Assembly (NCBI RefSeq): GCF_014633365.1 | Contig: NC_068340.1 | Location: forward strand, 33,802,328-33,866,327 | DNA length: 64,000 nucleotides | From: Diospyros lotus | Taxonomy: Eukaryota; Streptophyta; Magnoliopsida; Ericales; Ebenaceae | Direction of reading: 5' to 3' | Shown: one piece after another, positions 11,101 through 23,412 of the stretch | Layout: each line of letters starts with the position of its first letter | Numbering within the stretch: position 1 is the stretch's first letter | Made by a program: the position numbers and the translations under genes | The notes under the pieces: model-generated | Told to the model about the DNA's origin: nothing | What the model saw: the letters and a program-made list of their open reading frames with translations, nothing else | The model's database searches: none

Positions 11101-13090
11101 TTGTCAAAATAACTTAAACGACTTATTTAAAAAATAAATTTAACTTAATTAATTATATAAATTATAATAATCAAATTTTTAAAATTGATTATCTATACAT
11201 GATTTCACATATTCTTCCTGACAATTAATTACCACATTGAAGATAGGTTAAAATTTAAATAAAGTAACAAAATAATAAAACTGAAAAATAACTATTAACC
11301 GGAAAACTTAATGCTATGATGACTTTCAAAAAATTAAGTTGTTACACAAAACCTGTTCACGTTGGCAAACCAGAAACACAATTAAAATTAATTGATTGAA
11401 AATCGAAAGCCCGGTTAAACTAATTTAATAAATGATAATAATCAATTAAGTTATATATAAAATTATAACATTTAAAATTAAAAAAAGTAAATTAAATTAA
11501 TTAAACTATATATAAAATAAAGATAATTTAAATAATCAATGAATTATATAAATAATAATAATCAAATTTTTAAAATTGATTATCTATACATGATTTTACA
11601 TATTCCTCTTAAAAAACTTAAAGTTAAAAAATAACTATTAATTGAAAATTTTAATCCTGGGACGACTTCCAAAAAATTAAACTGTTACACAAAATTTCTT
11701 TATATTGACAAACCAAAAACACAGTTAAAACTAATTTGTTGAACATAAGAAAATATGGTTAAATTAATTAAATAAATGATAGTGATTTATTAAGTTATAT
11801 ATAAAATTATAATAAAATAAATTAAAATATATATAAAATAAAGATAATTTAAATAATTAATTAATTATATAAATGATAATAATCAAATTTTTGAAATTGA
11901 TTATCCATACATGATTTCACATATTTTTCCTTGCAATCAATTACCACATTCAAGACATGTCAAATTTTTAAGAAAGTAACAAAAAAAAAAAGTTAAAAAA
12001 TAAAATTATAAAAAATAAATTTAAATTAATTGAACTATATATAAAATAAAGATAATTTAAATAAATAATTAATTATATAAATGATAATAATAAAATTTTT
12101 GAAATTGATTATCCATATATAATTTTACATATTCCTCCCAGCAATCAATTACGACATTTAAGATAAGTCAAATTTTTAAGAAAGCAACCAAAAAAAAAAG
12201 TTAAAAATAAAATTATAATATTTAAGTTATATATAAAATTATAACATTTAAATTAATTAAACTATATAAAAAAATAAAGATATTTTAAATAATCAATTAA
12301 TAATATAAATGCTAATAATCAAATTTTCAAAATTAATTATCCATAATGACTTCACATATTCTTGCTATCAATAATAAAAATATAAAATATAATAAATTTT
12401 TCAAAAAATATATAACAACATATGATAAATATAAATAGCTTATATAAAATATTAATTTTGTCAAAATAACTTAAATGACTTATTTAAAATAATCTAATTT
12501 TGCTAAATAACTAATTTAACATAACCTACCAACTAATTATTTTTCAAAATTAATTAATAACATAAATATATATAAGATTTGTATTTTTTTTTGCATGATT
12601 TTGAAACTAATTAAGGGTTTTAGAGTTTTGAGTGGTGGTTTTATTGAGAGAGAATGAGAGATAAATTATGGGAAATAAAATAAAAAATTAAATTTATTTT
12701 TTAAAAAAGTTACTTGGCAATCGATATCCGATAGTATTACTTGATATCTCAAGATTTATCTCGATTTAAAAAAGTTTCATTTTTCTGTAATTTATTTTAA
12801 TTAAAATTTTATATTAATATTTAAGAATTAATAATATAGATTAATTCTTGTCTCTTCATATACCATACTTACACATTCTCCAAGCACTTTACAGCTAAAA
12901 AAATTATCCACAAGTTCCAAGAATTACATATTTTTCACAAATTTAGGCTTAATTAATGATCTACAAAAATTCTATTTTGGGTAAGAAAAAAAATAAACAA
13001 AACATAATAAAATATCAAAATAGAAACTGAAAATGGGCGGGAAAAGGATTTGACGGCTGTTTTGTTATAATATATATATATATATATAGA
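8186..13090 (-). mobile_element. Non-autonomous Helitron 1
   Basis: On the minus strand the element starts TCTATATATA (from 13090) after an A, and ends GGTGATGCACTAG (to 8186) before a T: the TC...CTAG ends and A/T insertion site of Helitrons. A short hairpin sits before the CTAG. About 5 kb match the element at 34544-39556 in inverted orientation, including unique stretches (8190-9600 and 12560-13088) and a central AT-rich satellite. No Rep/helicase reading frame is present, so it depends on another element for movement. Confidence 0.85.
9660..12370. repeat. AT-rich satellite array inside Helitron 1
   Basis: About eleven imperfect tandem units of roughly 200-380 bp, recognisable by the recurring CTTCACATATTCCTCCTG-type segment (near 9852, 10096, 10331, 10503, 10754, 10991, 11204, 11591, 11911, 12124 and 12351) followed by an AATTAATTATATAAATGATA-type tract. 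A shorter version of the array lies in Helitron 2. Confidence 0.8.
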
Positions 13091-13530
13091 TTATGAAATA
13101 TTTTAAATATCTTTAACAACTTTTTGTTCCTATACACAGGTTTTTAAAATATTTTATAATTTGAACCTATGATGCATGAAAATCTATAGGGGGCATTTTT
13201 GAAAAGCCAAGAAATATTTTTGAACTACTTTTACAATTTAAAAAAATTCTCGTGACCATTTTATAATATAAGAAAAATATTAAAAACACATTTGGAAACT
13301 CATTTTCATCCACAGATGAAAATTTTTCTTCTCCAATTCAAAAATTTTTAATTTTTCTACAATTTGTTTCCAAAATTTATTTAAATGCATTATGGAATTT
13401 AAGTTTATTTTTATATCAAATAATTATTTTTTATATTTTTATATTAAAAATTATATTTATAAAAAGCCCCTGTATTTTTTTTATTTACGCTCTTTTTTGC
13501 ATTTCCATTTCTTACTTTTTTGAAACATAA

Positions 13531-13612
13531 CATTTTCTCATTTTCGTTTCGTATCATATCCGTTTCTCATTTTCGTTTCGTATCATATCCGTTTCTCATT
13601 TCCGTTTAAGTG
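13531..13612. repeat. 29-bp tandem repeat
   Basis: The unit TTTCTCATTTTCGTTTCG plus TATCATATCCG occurs twice in full and once in part. Its surroundings, 13092-13680, are AT-rich with no gene. Confidence 0.85.
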
Positions 13613-13688
13613 TAACTTAGGTTCGAACTATAAAAAAACAAATATAGTCCAAATTAAAAATAATTTTATTGAATTTGGAATGCGATAT

Positions 13689-14265
13689 CAGTATATAAGC
13701 ACTTAGAATTCTCAAAGTTGAGATATATATTTAGGTAGCGTTTGTTAAAATGAGTAAAAATAAGATTTCAGAACAAAATATAGAATTATCAAGATAAACT
13801 TATGAAGCATTTCAATATTTTTATTAAATTATTTTTTAAATTTTATATATATGAAAAATGTTAGATAAAAAGTCACATTACTTTTTTTTTAAGAGTTATC
13901 AGATAATTTTAACAAACACATAGAAATAACAAAAGTCTGAAATACTTTGTATATCTTAACTTTTTTTTATCTATATCAATATATAAGCACTTAGAATTCT
14001 CAAAGTTGAGATATATATTTAGGTAGCGTTTGTTAAAATGAGTAAAAATAATATTTCAAAACAAAATATAGAATTATCAAGATAAACTTAGGAAGCATTT
14101 CAATATTTTTATTAAATTATTTTTTAAATTTTATATATATAAAAAATGTTAGATAAAAAGTCACATTACTTTTTTTTTTAAGAGTTATCAGATAATTTTA
14201 ACAAACACATAGAAATAACAAAAGTCTGAAATACTTTGTATATCTTAAGTTTTTTATATCTATAT
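13689..14265. repeat. 288-bp direct tandem duplication with internal TIRs
   Basis: Two nearly identical copies (about 13689-13976 and 13977-14265) spaced 288 bases apart. Each contains GTTTGTTAAAAT near its left and ATTTTAACAAAC near its right, an inverted pair like the ends of a MITE, so the duplication seems to include a whole MITE plus flank. Confidence 0.85.
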
Positions 14266-14852
14266 CTTGGTTAAGAAACATTATTAAGAAACAAGATCTC
14301 GAAATAAATTTATAATTAATTCAGCCACGTACCCATGCAAATAACCAAGATGTAAGTATCTGCGTCTGCAAAATCGTTTTAACCATTGGATTTGAGCCTC
14401 GTCGCTACCTTTTGTACGGCTAGATGCATACTTGTATAGCTTTTTTATTTTTGATAATGTATTCAAAATTAATCTGCGAGGCGAAAGAAACTAGCATGCT
14501 GTGTAATGCCAGCCGATCGACGCCCAATATATCCCAAATTTGTTGCTAATTAAAGGCATCATCTACAACATTTTAGCAATGAAATGTAACATGAAGTTTG
14601 AAAATTAAAAGCATATATATAATCACACAATGTCTATATACATATATATATATATATATCATTATGCAAAGTAACACCAACATCAACATGACAGATCAAA
14701 ACCTTGAACAAGCAAAGCTAGAGAATCATTCTTCATGCAAATTGTTCATCAATATTTTTGCAGACATTAATAAGAAGGTAAAGGAACTTTGCTATGTCAA
14801 ATATACCGGTCTCACTTGCACTTCATGATGGGATTGCAAATGTTGTCCGGAT
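14266..14852. other. 3' flank of HSP70 gene 3
   Basis: No supportable gene. It holds a TA microsatellite near 14640. The ancestral end of the HSP70 lid and tail should lie here but is not convincingly recognisable. Confidence 0.4.
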
Positions 14853-17514
14853 TTAATGCATCTTCCTGTATTCATAGAACTCGAGAGCCTTCTTAGCTTC
14901 AATCTTAAACTTCGGCTCCATATCTTCAGCCTCGTACTTCTCAGCCTCCTGCACCATTCTATCTATCTCTGCCTTGGACAATCTTCCATGTTCGTAATTG
15001 ATGCTAATCCTACTCATTTGACCAGTTGACTTGTCCTTAGCCGACGCATACAAGATACCATTTGCATTAATCTCAAAACAGACAACGATCTTTGGAGTAC
15101 CCGCAGGGGCCGGATGAATGCCATCAAGAGTAAATTGACCAAGCAAATTGTTGTCACTAACTTGTGTTCTCTCACCCTGGTACACTTCAATCACAGCGCT
15201 AGTTTGGTTATCAAACACTGTAGTGAACACTTTCTCCTTCTTGCATGGAATACGAGTGTTCCTCCGAATCAAAAATGACGTAAGATCGCCACGCACCGCC
15301 ACGCCAAGAGACAAAGATGTGACCTCCAACAATAGTAGGTCATGAATCTTCTCAGTAGCATTTCCACCCAAAATTGCTGCTTGAACTGCAGCACCATATG
15401 CGACAGCCTCATCGGGGTTGATATTTTTGCACAATTCCTTTCCATCGAAGAAATCCTGTAACATCTGTTGGACTTTGGGAATTCTCGTCGAGCCACCAAC
15501 AATAACAACCTCATGGATGTTGCGTTTGCCCATTTTAGCATCCACTAAACATTTGTCAACCTGCTCCATACATATCCTGAACAGATCCATGTTAAGGTCC
15601 TCAAATCTAGCACGGGTTATAGCTGTGGAGAAATCGATACCCTCATATAAACAGTCAATCTCAATGCTTGTCTGAGTAGTCAACGAAAGATTCCGCTTGG
15701 CTCTCTCACAAGCAGTCCTTAGTCTCCGAAGAGCTCTGGGATTCTTAGTTATGTCCTTCTTCTGCTTTCTCTTGAATTCCTCAGCAAAGTATTTCACCAT
15801 TCTGTTGTCAAAGTCTTCTCCTCCAAGGTGAGTGTCACCAGCAATGGCCTTCACTTCAAACACATCGTGCTTCATAGTCAAAATTGAGATATCAAAAGTC
15901 CCCCCACCAATATCAAAGATAAGCACATTTTTGTCATCATCACTACCCACTTCCATTTCCAATCCGTAGGCTATGGCAGCAGCAGAAGGCTCATTCAGGA
16001 TGCTCATGACATTCGAGCCAGCAATAAATCCAGCATCCTTGGTCGCCTGGCGTTGTGAGTCACTGAAGTAGGCAGGAACGGTGATGACAGCGTTCTTTAC
16101 AGCTGATCCAAGAAAGGTCTCTGCAACCTCACGCATCTTCAACAACACCATTGACGATATCTCCTCTGGAGTAAATTGCTTCTTTTCATGCTTGTAGGTG
16201 ACCTCAATCACGGGCTTATCACCTGAACCATCTACAACCTTGAAAGGCCAAAGCTTCATATCACTCTGCACTAACTTATCACTGAATCTCTGACCAATCA
16301 ATCGCTTTGCATCTGCGAAGATCGAATAGATGCTATGTATATACCCATTCAAGTCAGCAGACAATGATTTGTGAGGATCCATTTGGAAATGGCCCATAAT
16401 ATTATTGCTGTTAACTAACACTATTGACAGTAATTTATTCATAGCTTATAAAATGGTCCAACTCAACCTAATCTGAACCAAAAAAAAAAACTTTCCCATC
16501 CTTAATCAATGCATGCATCGAGGTTTAACCTCTAAAGTCCATACCTACTATTTTGCAGCTATAATCTGTACCCATCTTATTTGATTTATACAAGATTGAG
16601 CAGTGCCAAATTAATTAGATCTAGTATCAAACCTAATTGGTGACTAATAAGGCTCCAAGTAATTTTATTTTTCTAATGGATATATTTACTCCTTTTAATA
16701 TAATAAAGATCAGGAATAATTTGAAATAAATGCTCAATATGTTAGGTTCAGGAAAACAAATTATGTCCAAATCTGTAGTGAGGTTTATTGTGCTATACCC
16801 ATACCCATACAGATTTATATTCCCCACCTACTTGGATGGAGATTGAATCAAAAAACCCACATTCCGTGATTATATTGTCATTCATACCCTTATACATGGG
16901 AGAAGATCCAAACAACTTCAACCCATCTAGGGGCACAAGAAAGTTCTTTTTTTATAATAAAATCTATTCTTAGGAATTTTTTTATGTGGCCAAGGACTAG
17001 AACAGAGCATGGAAGATATGTCCGATGCAGTGTCTAGTCTAAGGTGCCATTGGAGTGGATAGGGATGCATGCTGCTTAAGGAATTTCAGATTGAAGTGTG
17101 TTTGTTTCATGTTAAGACATTGTTGGGAGGGAGAAACCATTACTTAAGAGTAGAGAGTTTATCAAATGCCAACCGAACACAATACATTGGGAGCTTGCCG
17201 ATGCAAACTCCAAACTGAAACAAACACACTGCCACGCATGGAGAGATAGAAAATGATTAAGCACCGAGAGATGGTAAATGATTGGAAGGCTTACCGAAGA
17301 TGGTGTTGGTGGGGTTCATGGCAACCTGATTCTTGGCGCCATCGCCGATGAGGCGCTCGGTGGCGGTGAAAGCCACGTACGACGGCGTCGTCCTATTACC
17401 CTGGTCGTTCACTATAATCTCGACCCGTTCGTGCCGCTGCCGCCACACTCCCACGCACGAGTACGTCGTGCCCAGATCGATCCCGATCGCCGGTTCCCCT
17501 CCATTTCCGGCCAT
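14853..17514 (-). CDS. Cytosolic-type HSP70 with truncated lid (gene 3)
   Basis: Two exons, 17514-17295 (220 bases) and 16312-14853, joined by a 982-base intron with GTAAGC donor and GCAG acceptor at the family's phase-1 position. The product is 559 aa: IDLGTTYS (12-19), [22 protein letters not shown], the linker [12 protein letters not shown] and the beta substrate-binding domain are intact. The frame stops after [11 protein letters not shown], near the start of the helical lid, so about 90 residues of lid and tail are missing compared with the usual 650. Unlike genes 1 and 4 it keeps Gly in AIAYGL. It is clearly diverged from them throughout. Without a lid, substrate release would be fast if the protein is made; it could also be a decaying copy with a large open frame. 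Confidence 0.88.
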
Positions 17515-17596
17515 ATTTTCCTCACCAGCTTAGGAAACTTCCCCAGAGCGCTACAGTAAGTACACTGAACAACTCTCTCTCTCTCTCTCTCTCTGT

Positions 17597-17602
17597 TTTA
17601 TA
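17597..17602 (-). promoter_or_regulatory. TATA box of HSP70 gene 3
   Basis: Minus-strand TATAAA 83 bases before the ATG, between a CT/GA tract (leader) and CCCAAAGCTTC. Upstream is CTGAACGTTTCCAGTTCC, the gene-3 version of the shared heat-shock-like stretch. Confidence 0.65.
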
Positions 17603-17619
17603 GAGAAGCTTTGGGAGTT

Positions 17620-18051
17620 CGTGTGGACGGGAACTGGAAACGTTCAGTCCTTCATCTCTGGTTGGCTCCACGTTCTCAGGGGTAATTTAATTCATCTCTT
17701 ATAGAGTTACAAGAGGTGAGTAGCGATGAGCTTAACAGTTTATGTGAAAGTATATTTATTCGGAGGAAATGAAAGAGAGTACTTAATAAATTTTATTTAT
17801 TTATTTATTTAAATAAATATATATATAATGTTAATTAAATATTTTTATATAAATTGTCATAATCATCATTATTTATCTTTACTAAAAATTAATAGCATTA
17901 CTCTTAGAAATAAGAATTTTAAATTTAATTCGGCCACCCAGCATATACAACTTTAAAATATATTCGCATATATATAGATACATTATTACCATGTATTTAT
18001 ATCTATGTATATATATATATATACAAGGATTTCAAAATCGTTATAAGCTTA
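17620..18051. other. Intergenic DNA upstream of HSP70 gene 3
   Basis: Distal promoter followed by AT-rich DNA with TA microsatellites; no gene seen. Confidence 0.4.
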
Positions 18052-18365
18052 GAGCATCTCAACACCAAATTTGGTGTCAAAATACACTCCAATGAATATA
18101 TTAATTTGATATTGAGCACAAATTTCAATCACCAAATTTGGTGTTGAGTAAATAGTATAATACCAAATTTAGTGTTATATTATTTACTCAACACTAAATT
18201 TGGTGTGTTCAAGCGCCTTCCAACCCCGAGATCCGAGTGTAATGATTGTAGTCGCATTCGTCGCGACTGTCGATGAGAGCGACGCGACCATCGATGATGG
18301 GCAGACGTGTTCGCCTTGGCCGTCTGTGATGAGCAAACGTGTTCGTTGCCGCTGCGAATGATGAT

Positions 18366-18396
<31 letters not shown>

Positions 18397-21347
18397 CATA
18401 CAGACACATCACACACACACAGTTGGAGAATAAGAAATTGGCGGGGAAACGATCGAAGAAGAGGGTTAGCATTCATGCCGAAGAGCACGATATTCACAAC
18501 CGAACCCCAACATTCAAGGGTGTTTTAAAGCCCCCAAACCCAAGAGTTTGGGGGAGTTTGAACATACTAGAACCCTGGGCGTCGAGTACAATAATCACTA
18601 CAAAAAAATCGGTATTTAACAGCGGTTTTTTTTCCATTTAGCGGTGGTTTTTAACCGCCGCTAAGTCAGCCATCGCGAAGCGTTTTACGGCGATTTTTAG
18701 CAACCGCTAGAATAACCGCCACTAATTTTAAATAAGTGATTTAGTGGCGGTTCTAATAATATTTAGCGGCGGTTTGAAAACCGCCGCTAAAAATTTTTAA
18801 AAAAATTAAATTTTTAATTTTAGCAGCGGTTTCAAAACCGTCGCAAAAATTAATAAAAAAAATTAAATTTTTAATTTTAGCAGCGATTTCAAAATCGCCG
18901 CTAATATTTATAAAAAAATAAAATTTTTAATTTGCCATTGCAGACCAGCCCGACCCGCGCCCCGACCCGTGCGGCCCGCCCCAGCCGCCCTCCCACCCAA
19001 CCTTTGCGCACCACGTGGCTGCTTGTGCGCACGCCACGTGGCAATGCTGGAAATTTAATTCCCAGCGCACTTTCTCCTCCCAAGTTTCGATCTGCGAATG
19101 ACTCCTTGACATATATGCACATATATGTATTATATACTAATCTAACAACTAAAAATTATATTTTTTAATATATATTAAAAATATTTATTAATTGATTATT
19201 TTTTAAAAGAATAATAGAATAAATAAAAATAAATTAATTGATTAAAAATAAAAGGAAGATTAAAATTTTTTGATCTTAATATATTTTATAAAAATTATTA
19301 AAATTTTATATATTAACATTTTGTTAAATTTATTTTTATTTTTTTAAATTATATTTTTAATGAATTTTGCTATTAATTTAAATGAAAGTTTATATTTATT
19401 TTTAAGATTTTATATTTATTTAATTTTTAATTATTTTCTTAAACAAAATTTAATTTTTTTAATGAAAATAATGAATTTTAATATTTCATATTTTTATTTA
19501 ATTTTAATTTTAATTTTTTTTCAATTTAGCGGCAGTTTTCAAAAATCGCGGCTAAATTTAATTTTTTAATGAATTATTTTATTTTATTTTTAATTTTAAA
19601 TTATTTAATTTTTTTAAATTTAGCGACGGTTAATTTATTTTCTTTTGAATTTTGCTACGATTTTTGAAAATCGTCGCAAATATTAATTTAATTTTAATTT
19701 TAAATTATTTTATTTTTTTTAAATTTAGCGACGATTTTCCAAAAATCGCCGCTAAATTTATTTTCTTTTGAATTTTGCGGCGGTTTTTGAAAATCGTCGC
19801 AAATATTAATTTAATTTTAATTTTAATTTTAAATTATTATTATTTTTAATTTAGCAGCGATTTTTCAAAAATCGTCGCAAAAAATAATTTAATTTTTTTA
19901 TTATTTAATTATTTTTTAAATTTAGCAACGATTTTTTAAAAATTACCGCAAAAAAAACATGTTTTACTAAATTTTGCGGTGATTTTTTGAAACCCCCGCA
20001 AAATTTTAAAGAAACCGCCGTAAAATACCATGTTTTGCGACGATTTTTAGAACTGTCACAAAAAAATCGCCGTAAAATATTAATTTTTTTGTAGTGAATG
20101 GTGGTTGTGTTTGTTGCAGCTGTCGGTAGGAGCGACGCAGCCGTCTACAATGATAAATGGTCGCTTGCTATTGTCATCTTCTCCTCACCATGGCCACCGT
20201 CTTCTTCATGTGAGTCGTTGGTGCCTGCTTGGTGTGTGTGGGATGGTTGTGTGTGCCATGGAAAAGGTATTGTTGGAAAATAATATATGCAAAGAGTAAA
20301 AAAGATGGGTGTGAAGAGCAAAATGTAAAATTTTAATAAAAAATGTGTCTAGATAGCAAAAGATGTGATTACAAATAGAATTTTCCTTTTCTTTTTTATT
20401 TTATTTTCAATTTTGCCCTTCCTACTATTACTCTAAAACAAATTCCTCTCATTATATCCTTTATTACTTTTATTATATTTTTATAGTTTGATTAATAATT
20501 AAAAATATAAATTAAATTATTATAAAAAATATATATTGTTACAAATATTTTATTAAGATCTATAAAATGAATATAAATTGAATATATTTTAAAACATTTA
20601 ATATATATTATAAATACCATGTTATTATAAAACAAAATAACTTTGTTTATATAAATTAAAAATTATTATTTTAATAATTACTTGATAGAAAGATAATATT
20701 CTTAATGCAAAAGCTTAATATTATAATAAAAAATAATAATATTTTTATTAACTTAAATTAAAAATAAATTATGAAAATAAAAAAAAATTAAAACAACAAC
20801 AAAAACAACCGCTTAAAAATAAAATACTTTATATACTTAATTCTAAACTATCATTTAAAAATTCTAAACTACCAGTTAGTTGTGAAATAAGTGAGAAAAA
20901 AATATGTAGATAAAAGAAGGTAAGAAAATTAGTTGAAATATTAAGTGAAAAAAATTATGAGAAAAATAGTTACTTTGATTTAAAATATTAGTTGAAAAAT
21001 GAGATGGATAAATAATTATAGGTGAATAAACAATTAGTTTGATAAAAATCAGGTGAAAATAATAATTAAAAATTAATTAGAATAACATATTTTGTAAAAA
21101 AATTAAAAAAATATGAGAGTAATTATTAATTTTTTATAAAATGTGACAATTATTTTTAATAATAATATTTTATGCTAAAGAAATTAATTAATATTATTTA
21201 AATAATTATTTATAAAATATTCTTTAAAGATGTTTTTTGTACTAATTTAGTGTTGAGCCCATTAGAGTGAAAAAAAATTTACTGTAAATTTTTTTTTTTT
21301 TGACACTAAAATAGTATCAAATTTAGTGTTAAACATTGAAGATGCTC
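18052..21347. mobile_element. GAGCATC-TIR element, interrupted by a CACTA element
   Basis: The left end GAGCATCTCAACACCAAATT and the right end (reverse complement GAGCATCTTCAATG...) are inverted copies, and subterminal ACACCAAATTTGGTGT palindromes lie near the left end. TTA precedes the left end at 18049-18051, but the right flank is not TTA, so the target site is uncertain. Without the CACTA insertion (18596-20096) the element is about 1.8 kb. It resembles the PIF/Harbinger-type GAGCATCTCC MITEs, such as the one at 5794, but is larger. The stretches 18200-18590 and 20100-20300 are richer in GC and contain CA/TA microsatellites; no protein is recognised. Confidence 0.5.
18596..20096. mobile_element. 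Non-autonomous CACTA element, 1.5 kb
   Basis: Ends are CACTACAAAAAAAT and its exact inverse ATTTTTTTGTAGTG, flanked by the 3-bp direct repeat AAT (18593-18595 and 20097-20099). Both sides are filled with subterminal repeats built from TTTAGCGGCGGTTTT and its inverse. A GC-rich unique core (about 18937-19060) lies between them. No transposase remains. Confidence 0.9.
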
Positions 21348-21612
21348 AATTTGGTGTAGCTAATAATTTGAAATATTCTGACACCATTATACAAATAGGT
21401 TGCCTTTGTAGTAGTGTTGTTATTATCAGTTGAAAACAAAGGGGTGAAGCACAATCAACAACAATATAAAATGGTATCTGAGTAAAATTCATTTGTCACC
21501 GTGCGCAAGTTAAAGTATGACCTCAACTCCTAGAAAAAATAAAAATCCTCATAATAATAAAGGCGTCATATAATATGGGTAAAAAGAGTGTTAGGCCTTG
21601 TGTGAATACACA

Positions 21613-22556
21613 CTGGCGGAGCCACATACAACCAAGGGTGGACAACTGTCCATCCTGCATTTTTTAAAAAAATTATTATATATAATAATTTAATATTTTA
21701 TTAAAAAAAATTTCTGAATACCCATCCTGAATTTTTAAAAAATTTTGAATTTTGGATATATTAATCGATGAAGATAAGGGTGTCGGGTGATTGCCTCTTA
21801 TTCCCAAAAATCACCGGTCACCATGGCTGGTGGCAATTCCCAGTGCATTTATGCACATTGGATTTGGCCAAAAGTTTAAGTTTATATTTATGAAATTTTG
21901 CCGTTAGATTTTATTAATTTTTTGAATATATTGGTAAATGAGAATAAGAGTGTCGAGTGATTGCCTCTGATCGTCTAAAACCACTGATCATGGTGTGGCT
22001 GGTGGCGACTGCTAGTGTTTTTTTCAGTATTACCCAAAAATTAAAAATAAGATATATGAAAATTTGACCTATTTTTCTTTTGTATACGTTAACCTCTCTT
22101 GACTATTTCTTTAACTATGTTTTAATTAAAGAGATTAATTTTTTTTATTTTTTATTACAAATTTGTCAATTACATATTTAAAATTATGACAGAAAACATA
22201 TTTTTTATTCTGAAGTTTGTCAAGATTCGACTATATAATTGAATTGGATATTAATAATTGAATGACAGTCTTTCATTAAGTTTATCAAGACACGACTGCG
22301 CAATCAAATTGAAAATTAATGATTGAACGACAACTTAGTTGTGTATATTGAAAAATAGATATTTAATAACATTAACAATGATGTTATTATGTGACATTAT
22401 TAAAATATGAAAATACGTCGATTGTATAATTTATTGATATATATATATATTTATATTATATTATTTTTAATTTTTTTATATTATTTAATTTTAGACAGAA
22501 TTTAGAGTTTAGAATTTAATTTTTGCCACCCTACTTAAAATTTCTGGCTCCGCCAG
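21613..22556. mobile_element. TIR element with CTGGCGGAGCC ends
   Basis: About 944 bp absent from the duplicate at about 380. It begins CTGGCGGAGCCA and ends TGGCTCCGCCAG, inverted copies. Inside are two related segments of about 110 bp (near 21730-21850 and 21915-22025, each with GGTGTCGG/GAGTGTCGAG and TGATTGCCTCT). No transposase frame. The superfamily is not certain; hAT-like is my best guess. No clean target duplication is seen. Confidence 0.8.
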
Positions 22557-23153
22557 ATAAATTTACTTTTAAAATATATGGATCTATAATACCTTTTTGT
22601 TATAAAATTATGTTTGTCCAAGTATATCTATGTTAAATAAATTATATAAAATGACTATCAAGTCACAAATATATGGAAAACCAAAAATGATACAATTAGT
22701 GAGATAGGGTAACAACAAAAATCACATATCAAACCTTAAACCTAATTATATGAAACCCGTTATAAGAATTTTAACTTTAGTGTGTCATTTTTATTAATAT
22801 TATATTATATTATACATCTTCTATATATATAATATAAAACTCACAACCATATATACATACCATCTAGACGCCTAGATTTTGATGAAAAAATTACATTAAG
22901 TAATAGCTTCTATATTATCCTGATTTGTATTGCTTTAATGCATAAACAGAAAATAGCAGTTTACATCAAATCAATGGCATGAATAAAACAAAATTATAGC
23001 TAAATACGATGATTATGCTTTTTAATTTTTCGGCGCCTTAAAATTGACGCTGCTATAAAGACCATGTAGGATGTTGCAGGCATTTTCTGTATAAATGAAC
23101 AGCATTGTATATATGGTGCCCTTATATTAATTAGTAACCTTTTCTAATCTGGT

Positions 23154-23159
23154 TTTATT
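23154..23159 (-). terminator. Putative poly(A) signal of HSP70 gene 4
   Basis: Minus-strand AATAAA about 254 bases past the stop codon, at the position matching 997-1002. Confidence 0.4.
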
Positions 23160-23412
23160 TTGATTTAATGTTATACTTGAATCTGCAATTGGGAAGGAAC
23201 CATTCATAGTACTTCTGACCAAACCCTTATGGCAACTTCTCACAATATAGGAATTATATATGGTCCCATCGCATAAATTAGAGGAAAACCAAAGACCAAA
23301 CAAAACAACCTTCCTGTAAAAGAGCTCCTAATAGCATCTGCTGCTGCTAAACCCTAAACCATGCATGCTGAGAATCTAACACCGTCCAACCTGCCAGCGA
23401 TGTCAAAATTAA

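Noticed and set aside
9660..12370. Regularly spaced repeats as a possible CRISPR array
   Set aside because: The units are 200-380 bp, AT-rich and degenerate throughout, without constant repeats and unique spacers, in a plant nuclear context.
14284..14466. Peptide with DEAQIQWL resembling HSP70 lid motif DEAIQWL, 400 bases beyond the stop of gene 3
   Set aside because: Only about eight residues agree, with an extra codon, and neighbouring residues do not match. It may be chance; I cannot support it as a displaced lid exon.
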